NCBI GenBank assembly: GCA_050248795.1
Contig: JBFWRS010000012.1
Location: 1-64,000, forward strand
Origin: CAZTDU01 sp050248795
Lineage (GTDB): Bacteria; Pseudomonadota; Gammaproteobacteria; Burkholderiales; SG8-39
Length of the DNA: 64,000 nucleotides
Direction of reading: 5' to 3'
Positions within the stretch are counted from its first letter, which is position 1. Each line of letters starts with the position of its first letter. The notes below the pieces were generated by a model. The model saw only the letters and a program-made list of their open reading frames with translations. It had not been told where the DNA came from and did not search any database. Below are positions 53,352-62,629 of this stretch, piece after piece. The position numbers and the translations under genes are program-made.

Positions 53352-53968
53352 TTCGTCGTCCCGCTCGAGGGTTTTCCCTCATCGAGATCGCGGTCGTTCT
53401 CGCCGTCATGGCGATGCTGCTGGCGCTCGGCCTGCCGGCGATGGGCGAGTTCCTGCAGAACTCGCAGATCCGCAGCGGCGCGGAAGCTGCCGTGCAGGGC
53501 CTGCAGACGGCGCGCAGCGAAGCGGTGCGCCGCAACATCCCGGTGCGCTTCCAGCTGGTCACCACGCTGGACGCCACCTGCGAGTTGAGCGCGAGCGGCC
53601 CGCACTGGGTGGTCAGCCGGAACGACCCTACCGGCGCATGCGACCAGGCTGAGGTCATCGACTTCCTCGAGCCGAACGACACCGCGGTGCCGCAGATCGT
53701 GCAGAAGCGCAGCAACGACGACGGCTCGCCCAACGCCGTCTACTCAGGCCTCGACGGCGGAGCGGCCGCCAACAGCATCGTGTTCACCACGCTCGGACGC
53801 ATGCTGGCCGGCACCGGGCTGGACACCATCGACGTATCCAACCCGGCGGGTGCCTGCCTCCATACTGGCGGCACGCTGCGCTGCCTCCGCGTGGTCGTCT
53901 CGACCGGCGGGGACGTGCGCCTCTGCGATCCGTCCGTAACCACCGCAGGAGACACCCGCCGATGCTGA
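53345..53968 (+). CDS. fimT: minor pilin FimT/GspH family
   Basis: A 207-residue prepilin with leader MLIRRPARG and FSLIEIAVVLAVMAMLLALG (Glu5 present), then a GspH/FimT-like globular domain (NSQIRSGAEAAVQGLQTARS). FimT-type minor pilins help initiate the pilus and, in some bacteria, bind DNA for uptake. It overlaps pilE by 7 and pilV by 7 bases (ATGCTGA both times). Confidence 0.88.
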   Translation: MLIRRPARGFSLIEIAVVLAVMAMLLALGLPAMGEFLQNSQIRSGAEAAVQGLQTARSEAVRRNIPVRFQLVTTLDATCELSASGPHWVVSRNDPTGACDQAEVIDFLEPNDTAVPQIVQKRSNDDGSPNAVYSGLDGGAAANSIVFTTLGRMLAGTGLDTIDVSNPAGACLHTGGTLRCLRVVVSTGGDVRLCDPSVTTAGDTRRC

Positions 53969-54435
53969 GCACGCTCACCCGCAGGTCCGTGCCTCGTGCC
54001 GAGCGCGGCGTGATGCTGATCGAAGCGCTGATCGGCATCCTCATCTTCTCCATTGGCATCCTGGCGCTGATCGCCATGCAGGCGCAGGCCTTCCGGCAGG
54101 TGGCCGAGGCGAAATACCGCGCCGATGCGAGCTACCTGGCCAACAGCATCATCGGCCGCATCTGGACCGACCGCGCCAACATCGCGTCGTACGCGCACCG
54201 CCCGAACGACACCGCGGGACAGAACTGCCAGCCCACTGGTACGAACTCCAGCTACAACTACATGACCGCGGTCTGGCTGCCCAAGGTGGAAGCGACCCTG
54301 CCCGGTGCCAGCGCAAGCCTGCAGCAGGTCAAGGTCGATACCACGACCAACCAGGTGACGGTGTCGGTCTGCTGGGTGAGCCCGCAGGACAACCTGCCGC
54401 ACCGACACATCGTGACGGCGTACATCAATGTCTAG
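53962..54435 (+). CDS. pilV: minor pilin PilV
   Basis: A 157-residue prepilin with leader MLSTLTRRSVPRAERG and VMLIEALIGILIFSIGILAL, carrying Glu5. The position after fimT and before pilW is canonical for PilV, and the FRQVAEAKYRADASYLAN segment agrees. It is thought to be part of the priming complex at the pilus tip. Confidence 0.88.
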   Translation: MLSTLTRRSVPRAERGVMLIEALIGILIFSIGILALIAMQAQAFRQVAEAKYRADASYLANSIIGRIWTDRANIASYAHRPNDTAGQNCQPTGTNSSYNYMTAVWLPKVEATLPGASASLQQVKVDTTTNQVTVSVCWVSPQDNLPHRHIVTAYINV

Positions 54436-55573
54436 CCCGCGCGCACCGGCACGCCGCGCGCGCGGCTTCAGCATGATCGAGTTGATGGTCGGCGTGGTCA
54501 TCGGCCTGATCGGCATCGTCATCATCAGCCAGATGTACGCGGTGTCCGAGGACCGCAAGCGCTCGGCCACCGGCGCGTCCGACACGCAGGTCGCGGGCAA
54601 CCTGGCCCTGTTCTCGATGGAACGCGCGGCACGCATGGCCGGCTACGGCCTGTCGAGCCAGTTGCTGCTGAACTGCACCACGCTCGCCTACAACAGCGCC
54701 CGCCCGACGCCCGCGTTCTCCTTCGTCATCCGCCCGGCCTGGATCGAGAACGGCGCCGCCGGCGCGCCAGACCAGATCACGATCATGGCGAGCGGGGGGT
54801 CGGGCGTCGCCACGCTGGACGGCAATGCGCTGAACGGCGCGTCTGCCTCGGGCGATCCGTTTCCGCTGCAATCGGTGGCGGGATTCGTCGTCGGCAGCCT
54901 GGTGATCGCCGCCGAGGCGGCCAAGAACTGCACGCTTGCCGAAGTCACCGCGATCCCCGCCGGCACCAACACGCTGCAGCAGGGCGGAACCTTCAGCCAG
55001 CCGGGAGGCTCGGGAGTGGACTACACCAGCTCCGCGTTCCTGTTCGGCGCCGGGTTCAAGAACTTCGATGCCGCCAACCCGCACCGCACGCCGTTGTCGA
55101 TCCAGCGCTTTCGCATCGTCAACGAGACCCTGCGCGCGGAAACACTGATTCCGTACGCGGCCGCCAACGACAGCGACAACGACGGCTTTTCCGATTTCGT
55201 CATCGCCAACGGCGTGGTGCAGATGCAGGCGCTGTACGGCCTGGACGACGGCACCGCCGCCGCCGGCCCGAACGACTTCCTGGTCACCAACGCCGTCTAC
55301 GCGGCCGACGACGGCATCGTCGACCGCTTCACCACAGACACGCCGGCCAGCGCCGCCGCGTGGCGCCAGATGAAGGCGCTCCGCGTCGCCTTCCTGATCC
55401 GCATCGGCAAGTGGGAGCGCGAGCAGGTCACCACCACGGCGCCGACCTGGAACGACGGCCTGAGCGCGTTCACGATGTCGAACGCGGCCGACGGCACCGA
55501 CTGGCGCAACTACCGCTACCGCGTGTACGAGGTGGACATTCCCATGCGCAACCTGTTGTGGACGACGTCATGA
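54428..55573 (+). CDS. pilW: minor pilin PilW
   Basis: A 381-residue prepilin with leader to RARG and FSMIELMVGVVIGLIGIVII (Glu5 present), followed by a large globular domain, as in PilW. A perfect DxDxDGxxD calcium-loop pattern is formed by D248, D250, D252-G253 and D256 (NDSDNDGFSD). It overlaps pilV by 8 bases and pilX by 4. Confidence 0.9.
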   Translation: MSSPRAPARRARGFSMIELMVGVVIGLIGIVIISQMYAVSEDRKRSATGASDTQVAGNLALFSMERAARMAGYGLSSQLLLNCTTLAYNSARPTPAFSFVIRPAWIENGAAGAPDQITIMASGGSGVATLDGNALNGASASGDPFPLQSVAGFVVGSLVIAAEAAKNCTLAEVTAIPAGTNTLQQGGTFSQPGGSGVDYTSSAFLFGAGFKNFDAANPHRTPLSIQRFRIVNETLRAETLIPYAAANDSDNDGFSDFVIANGVVQMQALYGLDDGTAAAGPNDFLVTNAVYAADDGIVDRFTTDTPASAAAWRQMKALRVAFLIRIGKWEREQVTTTAPTWNDGLSAFTMSNAADGTDWRNYRYRVYEVDIPMRNLLWTTS

Positions 55574-56151
55574 CCGCGCCGAGGAATCCGCGCCGGCAGG
55601 GCGGGATGGTGCTGTTCGTGTCGCTGGTCGTGCTGGTGGCGATGTCGCTGGCCGGCGTCGCGATCATGCGCTCGGTGGACACCGGAAACGTGATCAGCGG
55701 CAACCTCGCGTTCAAGTCCAGCATCCTCGGCGCTGCCGACCTGGGCGTCGAGAACGCGCGCACCTGGCTCACCACGACCGGCCAGAACCTCGCCACCGAC
55801 AACGAGGCGATCGGCTACTACGCCAACTGGGGCGACGCCAGCGGCGAATTCGACGCGCTGGGCGTGACCACCTCGCCGCACGACTGGTCCAATTCCACCT
55901 CGACCACCGACGCGCAGGGCAACACCGTGCGCTACGTCGTGCACCGCATGTGCTCGGTGAGCGGCGTCGCCGCGAACGCGGCGCAGTGCACCATGACCAG
56001 CGGCACCGGCTCTACCGACAAGTCCTCGTTCGGTTCGATCGACTACAGCCGCACCAAGTTCGGCGAGGGCACCAACGTCTTTTACCGGGTCACCGTCCGG
56101 GTCGATGGTCCGAGGCGGACCGTGGGCTACGTACAGGCGATGGTCTACTGA
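55570..56151 (+). CDS. pilX: minor pilin PilX
   Basis: A 193-residue prepilin of the PilX/GspK-like kind: leader ending RRQGG and MVLFVSLVVLVAMSLAGVAI, without Glu5, as usual for tip pilins. The PilX_N segment (GNVISGNLAFKSSILGAADL) follows. It couples to pilW through ATGA and precedes pilY1 by 12 bases. Confidence 0.88.
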   Translation: MTAPRNPRRQGGMVLFVSLVVLVAMSLAGVAIMRSVDTGNVISGNLAFKSSILGAADLGVENARTWLTTTGQNLATDNEAIGYYANWGDASGEFDALGVTTSPHDWSNSTSTTDAQGNTVRYVVHRMCSVSGVAANAAQCTMTSGTGSTDKSSFGSIDYSRTKFGEGTNVFYRVTVRVDGPRRTVGYVQAMVY

Positions 56152-56163
56152 GGTGATACCAGC

Positions 56164-59100
56164 ATGAGTTCCAACATTGGTTTTCGCATGAGCGCCGCCG
56201 CGCTGGCGGTACTGGGGGCTTTCGGCGCCACCGGCGACGGCAACGCCCAACCCACCGTGCTTGCCAACGAGCCGCTGTCGACCGGGCTTTCGGCGGTACC
56301 GCCGAACATCATGTTCATCATCGACGATTCCGGCTCCATGGCGCGCGAGTACACCCCGGACCACGTCAACGACAGCTATTGCCGCGGCGGCTCGACCTCC
56401 GGGCTTTCCTCGTGCGGGCTCGGCGACCCGCTGTATTCCAGCCCGCAGTTCAACGCGCAGTACTACAACCCGAACATCCGCTACCGCGCGCCCTACCATC
56501 CAGACGATGTCGGCAAGGCCGAGGACGACAACTCCCGCGTCTACCCGACCTACAACAACGTAGGCTCGAACCAGAAGTGGAACGCGGTCAAGGAAGACCC
56601 GTTTGCCAGCAACGGCACCCGCGACCTGCTCACGGAGAACATCGACCGGGTGGCCTGCGGCGAGAGCAGCCCCTCGGAAACCGACAAGCACAGCTCGTCG
56701 GTGTGCCGCGAACTGATCGACTACTCGGTGCGGCCTGCGGCCGAGGCAGTGGGGACCGGCACCTACCTGTACCCGAACCCGCGCTTCAACGCCAGCTCCA
56801 GCACCACCACCGTGCATTTCGAGCACCGCGTCACGCGCTCGGGCTCGGGCAGCCGGCCGATTCCGCCGTACTTCTACACCATCAGCAAGGTCGAGTGGTG
56901 CGAGAAGCGCAATACCTCCAACCCCTCCACCGGCCGCACGCAGAGCAAACACCGCTTCGGCAAGGGTACTTCCAACACCGGCGCGGCGGCCTACGCGACC
57001 AACCCCTGCCTGGACCGCAAGGGCTTCATCGGCGGCACCAACTACCGGTACCCGAAGTTCGGTCTGGTCGCGCACAATTCCAACAACGACAACGCGAACC
57101 AGAACTCGCACCTCAACAACACCACGGTGATCGGGGTATCGGATTTCGAGGGCATTTCGGGATTCCGCCGCTGGAACATCGTCGACGCAGGCGGCAACAC
57201 GCTGGCGGCCGGCTACCCGGCCAACAATTTCCAGGGCGCCGGTACCAAGGCGCCGGGCCGCTCCGACTGCGCCGGCGCGGCGTGCACCTACAGCGAGGAG
57301 ATGACCAACTACGCGAACTGGTACGCCTACTACCGCTCGCGCCTGCAGGCGATGAAATCCGCGGCCAGCCGCGCCTTCGAGTCGCTGTCGACCAATTACC
57401 GGGTCGGTTACATCACCATCAACCCGGGCAGCACGGTGCTCTCCAGCCGCTACCTGAAAATCGACAGCTTTACCGGCTCGCATCGCAATGCCTGGTACAG
57501 CAAGCTGTTCGCCACCAACACCAGCGGCAGCACGCCGCTGCGCGAGGCGCTGGCGCGCGTCGGCTGGATCTATGCCGGCCAGCTGAATACCGGCCTCACC
57601 AGCGGCATCCCGGCGGCAGACGACCCGGTGATCGCCTCCTGCCAGCAGAACTTCGCCATCCTGACCACCGACGGATTCTGGAACGGCAGCGCGGGCCAGC
57701 AACTGGACGGCAGCAGCATCGGCGACCAGGACAACGACATCAGCACCGCGCCGCGGCCGTTCTACGACGGCCCGAACTCGAGTAGCCAGACCGCAACCAG
57801 CACGCTGTCGGACGTCGCGTTCTACTACTACGTGAACGACCTGCGCACCGGCCTCACGAACGACGTGCCCACCACCGCCAAGGACACCGCGTCGCACCAG
57901 CACATGACCACGTTCACGCTGGGCCTCGGTATCGACGGGCGGCTGAAGTACCGCAGCGACTACGAGACCGCGAACAGCGGCGACTACTTCGACATCCGGC
58001 AGGGCACGCTGAACTGGCCGAAGCCCCAGTCGGACGCGGATACCGCGGTCGACGACCTCTGGCATGCCGCCGTGAACGGTCGCGGCAAGTACTTCTCGGC
58101 GCAGGATCCGTCTGCGCTCGCTTCCGGCCTCGAGGAAGCGCTGACCGAAGTCGGCAGCCGGGTCGGCGCCGGCGCGGCGGCGGCCACGTCCAGCCTGCGG
58201 CCCTCCGCGGGCGACCAGCTCGCCTTCACCGCGCAGTACGAGACGGTGAAGTGGCACGGCGACCTTAAGGCGCGCACCATCGACGTCGATACGGCGAGCT
58301 CCACTTTCGGCCAGGTGGCCACGCGCGACCTGTGGTCGGCGCAGGCGCTGCTCGACGCCAAGGACTGGACCACGCGCAACATCCTCACCTACGATTCGAC
58401 GGATACCGTCGGCGACCTGCTGAAGAAGTTCTGCTTCGATGCCGCGGGCGCGGGCTGCACCGGCAACGGCAGCGGCCTCACCGCGGGCGAGAAGGCGTTC
58501 TTCAACCCGACGCTGCTCAACCACTACACCAGCTTCACCACGGCGCAGAAGGACGGCGCCAACGGCGGCGTGACCGCCGAGAAGATCGTCAACTACCTGC
58601 GCGGGGACCGCTCCAACGAGGGCGTGGGCACCGCGCTGAATCAGTTGTTCCGCGTGCGCGAGCACGTGCTCGGCGACATCGTCAACTCGCAGCCGGTGTA
58701 CGTGAAGCGGCCGCCGTTCGACTATTCGGACAGCCATTACGCCACCTTCAAGGCGAACAACGCCAACCGCCAGGCGGTGGTGTTCTCCGGCGCCAACGAC
58801 GGCATGCTGCACGCCTACCAGGTAGACCCGGACGGCAACGCCTATTTCCAGACCGGCGGCTTCGCCACCGTCGCCGAGGGCGACGACACGTTCTCCGCCG
58901 GCACCAACGACGGCGGCGGCGAATCGTGGGCCTACGTCCCGGGCATCGTGATGCCGCGGCTCACGCCGCTGGCGAATTCCAGCGCCTTCACGCACCAGTA
59001 CTTCGTCGACGGCTCGCCGGTCGTGGCCGACGTCTGCACCACGGTGCCCTGCGCCTCGGCGAACGACTGGCGCACGATCCTCGTCTCGGGCCTGAACGGC

Positions 59101-60309
59101 GGCGGGCGCGGGTACTTCGCGCTGGACATCACCAACCCGGTGAGCCCGAAGGCGCTGTGGGAGTTCTCCACGCTTTCGACCACGCCGTGCCGCACCGATG
59201 CCGAGATCAACACGGGCGCCTTCTCGGACGACTGCCACCTCGGCTACACCTACGGCTCGCCGATCATCACCAAGTGGAAGAACACGCTGTCGGGCAACGA
59301 CGGGCGCTGGGTGGTGTTCGTCACGTCGGGCTACAACAACTACAACCCGGGGGACGGCAGGGGCTACCTGTACATGCTGGACGCGATCACCGGCAAGATC
59401 CTCGGCCGCGTCACCACCGGCGTCGGTTCGGGCGGCACCGCCGGCGCGAGCTACACCGACGCCGATCCGAGCGGGCTGGGCAAGATCAACATCTGGCTGG
59501 ACAACGGCCTGGTCAACAACTCGGGCGAACACGTGTACGGCGGCGACCTGAAGGGGAACCTCTGGCGCTTCAACGTCGGCGGCGCGCCGGCGACCTTCTC
59601 GGCGACCAAGATCACCGTCGCGAAGGATGCGGCCAACAACGTGCAGCCGATCACGGTGAGGCCGGAACTCGGCTTCCCGAAGAGCAAGCGCGTGGTCTTC
59701 TTCGGCACCGGCAAGTACCTCGGCCAGCCGGACACCACCGACGTCACCCAGCAGACGATCTACGGCATCAAGGATGACCTCTCGGGCACGCTGGTCGATT
59801 CCCGGGGTGCGGGCGTCGTCGCCAGGTCGTTCGCGGCCGAAGTGACCCTGCCCGACGGCACGGTTGCGCGCAGCATTGCCAGCGGCGGCACTGCGCTCGA
59901 CTTCTCGAGCCCCACGCAGTTCGGCTTCCGCATCGACCTGCCGACCGCAGGCGAACGGGTGAACGTCGACCTCGCGCTGCAGGTGGGTACGCTGGTGGTG
60001 GCGTCGAACATCCCGAACACCACCGGGTCGTGCTCGGCCGGCGGCGCGGGCTGGGAGAACTACATCAACTTCGAGACCGGCGAGTCGGTCCAGGCAGTGT
60101 CTTCCGGCGGCTCGACTGCGGGGGCGAAGAAGTTCTCCAGCGGCCTGATCGTCGGCACGACGATCGTGCAGCTGCCCGGCGGCAAGACGGTCGCGATCAC
60201 GACCTCCGCCGACACCAAGCAGACCACCAGCGGCATCACCGCCGGAGGCGGCGGCGGTGCCGGGGTCAGCGGCCGCCGCTCTTCGTGGCGCGAGATCATC
60301 ACGGAATAG
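56164..60309 (+). CDS. pilY1: type IV pilus tip adhesin / assembly factor PilY1
   Basis: A 1381-residue exported protein with an N-terminal signal-like segment (about 8-28), a von Willebrand A-type region with a MIDAS motif D54-x-S56-x-S58 (IIDDSGSM), and a C-terminal beta-propeller (AVVFSGANDGMLHAYQ, then GYFALDITNP). The VWA region also has D521-x-D523-x-D525 (GDQDND), a possible calcium site. PilY1 sits at the pilus tip with the minor pilins and acts in assembly, adhesion and surface sensing. It ends just before an intrinsic terminator. Confidence 0.93.
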   Translation: MSSNIGFRMSAAALAVLGAFGATGDGNAQPTVLANEPLSTGLSAVPPNIMFIIDDSGSMAREYTPDHVNDSYCRGGSTSGLSSCGLGDPLYSSPQFNAQYYNPNIRYRAPYHPDDVGKAEDDNSRVYPTYNNVGSNQKWNAVKEDPFASNGTRDLLTENIDRVACGESSPSETDKHSSSVCRELIDYSVRPAAEAVGTGTYLYPNPRFNASSSTTTVHFEHRVTRSGSGSRPIPPYFYTISKVEWCEKRNTSNPSTGRTQSKHRFGKGTSNTGAAAYATNPCLDRKGFIGGTNYRYPKFGLVAHNSNNDNANQNSHLNNTTVIGVSDFEGISGFRRWNIVDAGGNTLAAGYPANNFQGAGTKAPGRSDCAGAACTYSEEMTNYANWYAYYRSRLQAMKSAASRAFESLSTNYRVGYITINPGSTVLSSRYLKIDSFTGSHRNAWYSKLFATNTSGSTPLREALARVGWIYAGQLNTGLTSGIPAADDPVIASCQQNFAILTTDGFWNGSAGQQLDGSSIGDQDNDISTAPRPFYDGPNSSSQTATSTLSDVAFYYYVNDLRTGLTNDVPTTAKDTASHQHMTTFTLGLGIDGRLKYRSDYETANSGDYFDIRQGTLNWPKPQSDADTAVDDLWHAAVNGRGKYFSAQDPSALASGLEEALTEVGSRVGAGAAAATSSLRPSAGDQLAFTAQYETVKWHGDLKARTIDVDTASSTFGQVATRDLWSAQALLDAKDWTTRNILTYDSTDTVGDLLKKFCFDAAGAGCTGNGSGLTAGEKAFFNPTLLNHYTSFTTAQKDGANGGVTAEKIVNYLRGDRSNEGVGTALNQLFRVREHVLGDIVNSQPVYVKRPPFDYSDSHYATFKANNANRQAVVFSGANDGMLHAYQVDPDGNAYFQTGGFATVAEGDDTFSAGTNDGGGESWAYVPGIVMPRLTPLANSSAFTHQYFVDGSPVVADVCTTVPCASANDWRTILVSGLNGGGRGYFALDITNPVSPKALWEFSTLSTTPCRTDAEINTGAFSDDCHLGYTYGSPIITKWKNTLSGNDGRWVVFVTSGYNNYNPGDGRGYLYMLDAITGKILGRVTTGVGSGGTAGASYTDADPSGLGKINIWLDNGLVNNSGEHVYGGDLKGNLWRFNVGGAPATFSATKITVAKDAANNVQPITVRPELGFPKSKRVVFFGTGKYLGQPDTTDVTQQTIYGIKDDLSGTLVDSRGAGVVARSFAAEVTLPDGTVARSIASGGTALDFSSPTQFGFRIDLPTAGERVNVDLALQVGTLVVASNIPNTTGSCSAGGAGWENYINFETGESVQAVSSGGSTAGAKKFSSGLIVGTTIVQLPGGKTVAITTSADTKQTTSGITAGGGGGAGVSGRRSSWREIITE

Positions 60310-60334
60310 AATAGCGGCGCGGGCGGGTCCGCGG

Positions 60335-60363
60335 ACGGGCGGCGAAGGCCGCCCGTTTCTTTT
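60335..60363 (+). terminator. intrinsic terminator after pilY1
   Basis: A 9-base perfect stem ACGGGCGGC / GCCGCCCGT with a GAAG loop, then TTTCTTTT. It ends 8 bases before the start of the TPR-glycosyltransferase gene. Confidence 0.85.
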
Positions 60364-60371
60364 GGACGAAC

Positions 60372-62627
60372 ATGAGCGCCACCTTCACGCCGCGGCCGGA
60401 CCCCTTCCTCGAGCGCATGCTGCAGCAGGCGGTGAAGTTGCACCAGCACGGCGGCCTTGCGCGTGCCGAACTGCTGTACCGCCGGGTGCTCTCCGAGCAG
60501 CCGAACCACCCGCACGCGCTGTTCCTGCTCGGCAACATCGCGCTCGCGGCCGGCAAGGCGGCCGAAGCCGAGGGCATGCTGTCCCGTGCGATGATGCTCG
60601 CGCCGGGCGACGTGGAGTACGCGATCTGCCTGGGCAACGCGCAGGCCGTGCAGGGACGCTATGCCGCCGCCGCGGTGCACTATCGGCATGCGCTGCGCCT
60701 GCAGCCGGGATCACTGGGCGCGCGCTTCAACCTTGCCAATGCCCTGCGCGACGATGGGCGCCTGGACGACGCGCTCGCCGAGTACCGCGAGGTCATCCGC
60801 CGCGAGCCGCGCCATGGCCCGGCGCTGAACAACCTGGTCAATGTGCTGCAGGAGCGCGGCGCCGCCGACGAGGCGCTGAAGGAACTCGCCCACTACCTCA
60901 GGATCGCACCGGGGGACGCCCGCGCGCACTACAACCGCGGCAACCTGCTTCGCGATCGCGGCGAGACCGAGGCGGCCATGGCCGCGTTCCGCGCCGCGGT
61001 GCGCGCGGATCCCCGCTTCGCCGATGCCCACAACAACCTCGCCGTGCTCCTGCTCCAGAACGGGCGCGCCGACGAGGCGCTCGCGCATTTCGGCCGTACG
61101 CTGGAGCTCGACCCGACGCAGCGCGAGGCGCTGCTGAACCTCTCGCACATTCACATCCGGCTGGACGAGCCCGCGCTGGCGGTGCGCTACCTGAGGCGGT
61201 TCGTCGCGCTGGAGCCCGACCACCACCAGGGGCGGCTGATGCTCGCGCTGCAGTACCTGGCGATGCGGCGGCTGGGCGACGCGCGCGACGAGTTCCGCGT
61301 GCTGGTCGAGGCGGCGCCCGGGGACGCGCGCATGCGCGTGAACTACGGCACGGTGCTGCAGGAGCTCGGCGAGCTGGGGCCCGCGATCGAGCAGCTGGAA
61401 GAGGCGCTGCGCGCGGATTCGTCGCTGCTCGAGGGTGCGCGATACAACCTCGCGATCGCGCTGCGCCGGGACGAACGCCCCGAAGAAGCGCTGCCGCACC
61501 TCGAGGCCGCGGTCGAAGGCAATCCCGGCTCGGCTCGGCTCGCCAACGCGCTGGCGAACGTGATGCTCGACCTGAACCGGCACGACGACGCCATACGCGA
61601 GTACCGCCGCGCGATCTCGCTCGACCCCGGCCTCGCGGACGTGCACGTCAACCTGTCGGGCGCGCTCGTCGCGACCGGACGCTTCGGCGAGGGCTGGGAC
61701 GCGGACCTCGCGCGCTGGCGACTGCCCGAGAACATCGGCCGCCTGCTCGAGTACCCGCAGCGGGCATGGAGCGGCGAGCCGCTGGCGGGCAAGCGCATCC
61801 TGGTGTGGACCGAGCAGGCGCCCGGGGACCAGATCATGTTCCTGCACGCGCTGCCGGACCTGCTCGCGCGCGCCGGCAGCGTCGTGCTCGAGTGCAGCGG
61901 CAGGCTGCTCCCGCTGCTGCAGCGCTCCTTCCCCGGCGTCGAGATGCATCCGCGCTTCCGCGAGCAGGAGCAGATTCCGCGCCTGCGCGAGCACGACATC
62001 GACTACCAGGCGCCGATGTCCGAGCTGCTGCGCCAGTTCCGCCGCAGCTGGGCGGATTTCGCGCCGCACGCGGGCTACCTGCGGGCCGACCCGGTTAAGG
62101 TCGCACGCTGGCGCGACCGCCTGGCGGAACTGGGCCCGGGGCTGAAGGTCGGCATCTCGTGGCGCGGCGGTACCGCCGAGACGCACCGCAGGCGGCGCTC
62201 GATCCCGCTGCGGCAGTGGGCGCCGCTGCTGCGCACCCCGGGCGCGCGCTTCGTCAGCCTGCAGTACTCCAACGTCCTGCCCGAGCTTGCCGAGCTGCGC
62301 GAGCAGGAAGGGCTGGACCTGCCGCACTGGCAGGAGGCGATAGACGACTTCGACCAGACCGCTGGCCTGCTGGCCGCCCTGGACCTGGTGATCAGCGTCC
62401 CTACCACCGCGATCCACCTCGCGGGGGCGCTGGCCGTGCCGACCTGGGTGCTGACGCCGCATCGCGCGGGCTTCCGCTACCTGCGCGAAGGCCGCGTCAT
62501 GCCGTGGTATCCGTCCGTGACGTTGCACCGGCAACCCGACCCCGCCAGCTGGGACGGGCTGTTCGACGAGATCTGCGGCGCGCTGCGCACGCGCATCGGC
62601 GGGGCGGTGGCCGCGCCCCGCGCGTAG
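60372..62627 (+). CDS. TPR protein with C-terminal glycosyltransferase-like domain
   Basis: A 751-residue cytoplasmic protein: about ten TPR-type helical repeats (residues about 5-440; e.g. GRYAAAAVHYRHALRLQPG), then a GT-B-like domain (about 470-740) with KRILVWTEQAPGDQIMFLHA, a GISWRGG loop and DLVISVPTTAIHLAGALAVP, resembling GT9/GT41-like modules. Similar TPR-GT proteins modify proteins (O-glycosylation). It lies directly after the pilin operon, so glycosylation of a pilus or surface protein is possible, but the terminator between them shows separate control. Confidence 0.8.
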   Translation: MSATFTPRPDPFLERMLQQAVKLHQHGGLARAELLYRRVLSEQPNHPHALFLLGNIALAAGKAAEAEGMLSRAMMLAPGDVEYAICLGNAQAVQGRYAAAAVHYRHALRLQPGSLGARFNLANALRDDGRLDDALAEYREVIRREPRHGPALNNLVNVLQERGAADEALKELAHYLRIAPGDARAHYNRGNLLRDRGETEAAMAAFRAAVRADPRFADAHNNLAVLLLQNGRADEALAHFGRTLELDPTQREALLNLSHIHIRLDEPALAVRYLRRFVALEPDHHQGRLMLALQYLAMRRLGDARDEFRVLVEAAPGDARMRVNYGTVLQELGELGPAIEQLEEALRADSSLLEGARYNLAIALRRDERPEEALPHLEAAVEGNPGSARLANALANVMLDLNRHDDAIREYRRAISLDPGLADVHVNLSGALVATGRFGEGWDADLARWRLPENIGRLLEYPQRAWSGEPLAGKRILVWTEQAPGDQIMFLHALPDLLARAGSVVLECSGRLLPLLQRSFPGVEMHPRFREQEQIPRLREHDIDYQAPMSELLRQFRRSWADFAPHAGYLRADPVKVARWRDRLAELGPGLKVGISWRGGTAETHRRRRSIPLRQWAPLLRTPGARFVSLQYSNVLPELAELREQEGLDLPHWQEAIDDFDQTAGLLAALDLVISVPTTAIHLAGALAVPTWVLTPHRAGFRYLREGRVMPWYPSVTLHRQPDPASWDGLFDEICGALRTRIGGAVAAPRA

Positions 62628-62629
62628 CC

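Noticed and set aside
55516..59532. Very long open frame (1338 codons) antisense to pilX-pilY1
   Set aside because: Composition is an Arg/Val/Ala-rich shadow typical of the antisense frame of GC-rich genes; PilX and PilY1 on the other strand have clear domains.
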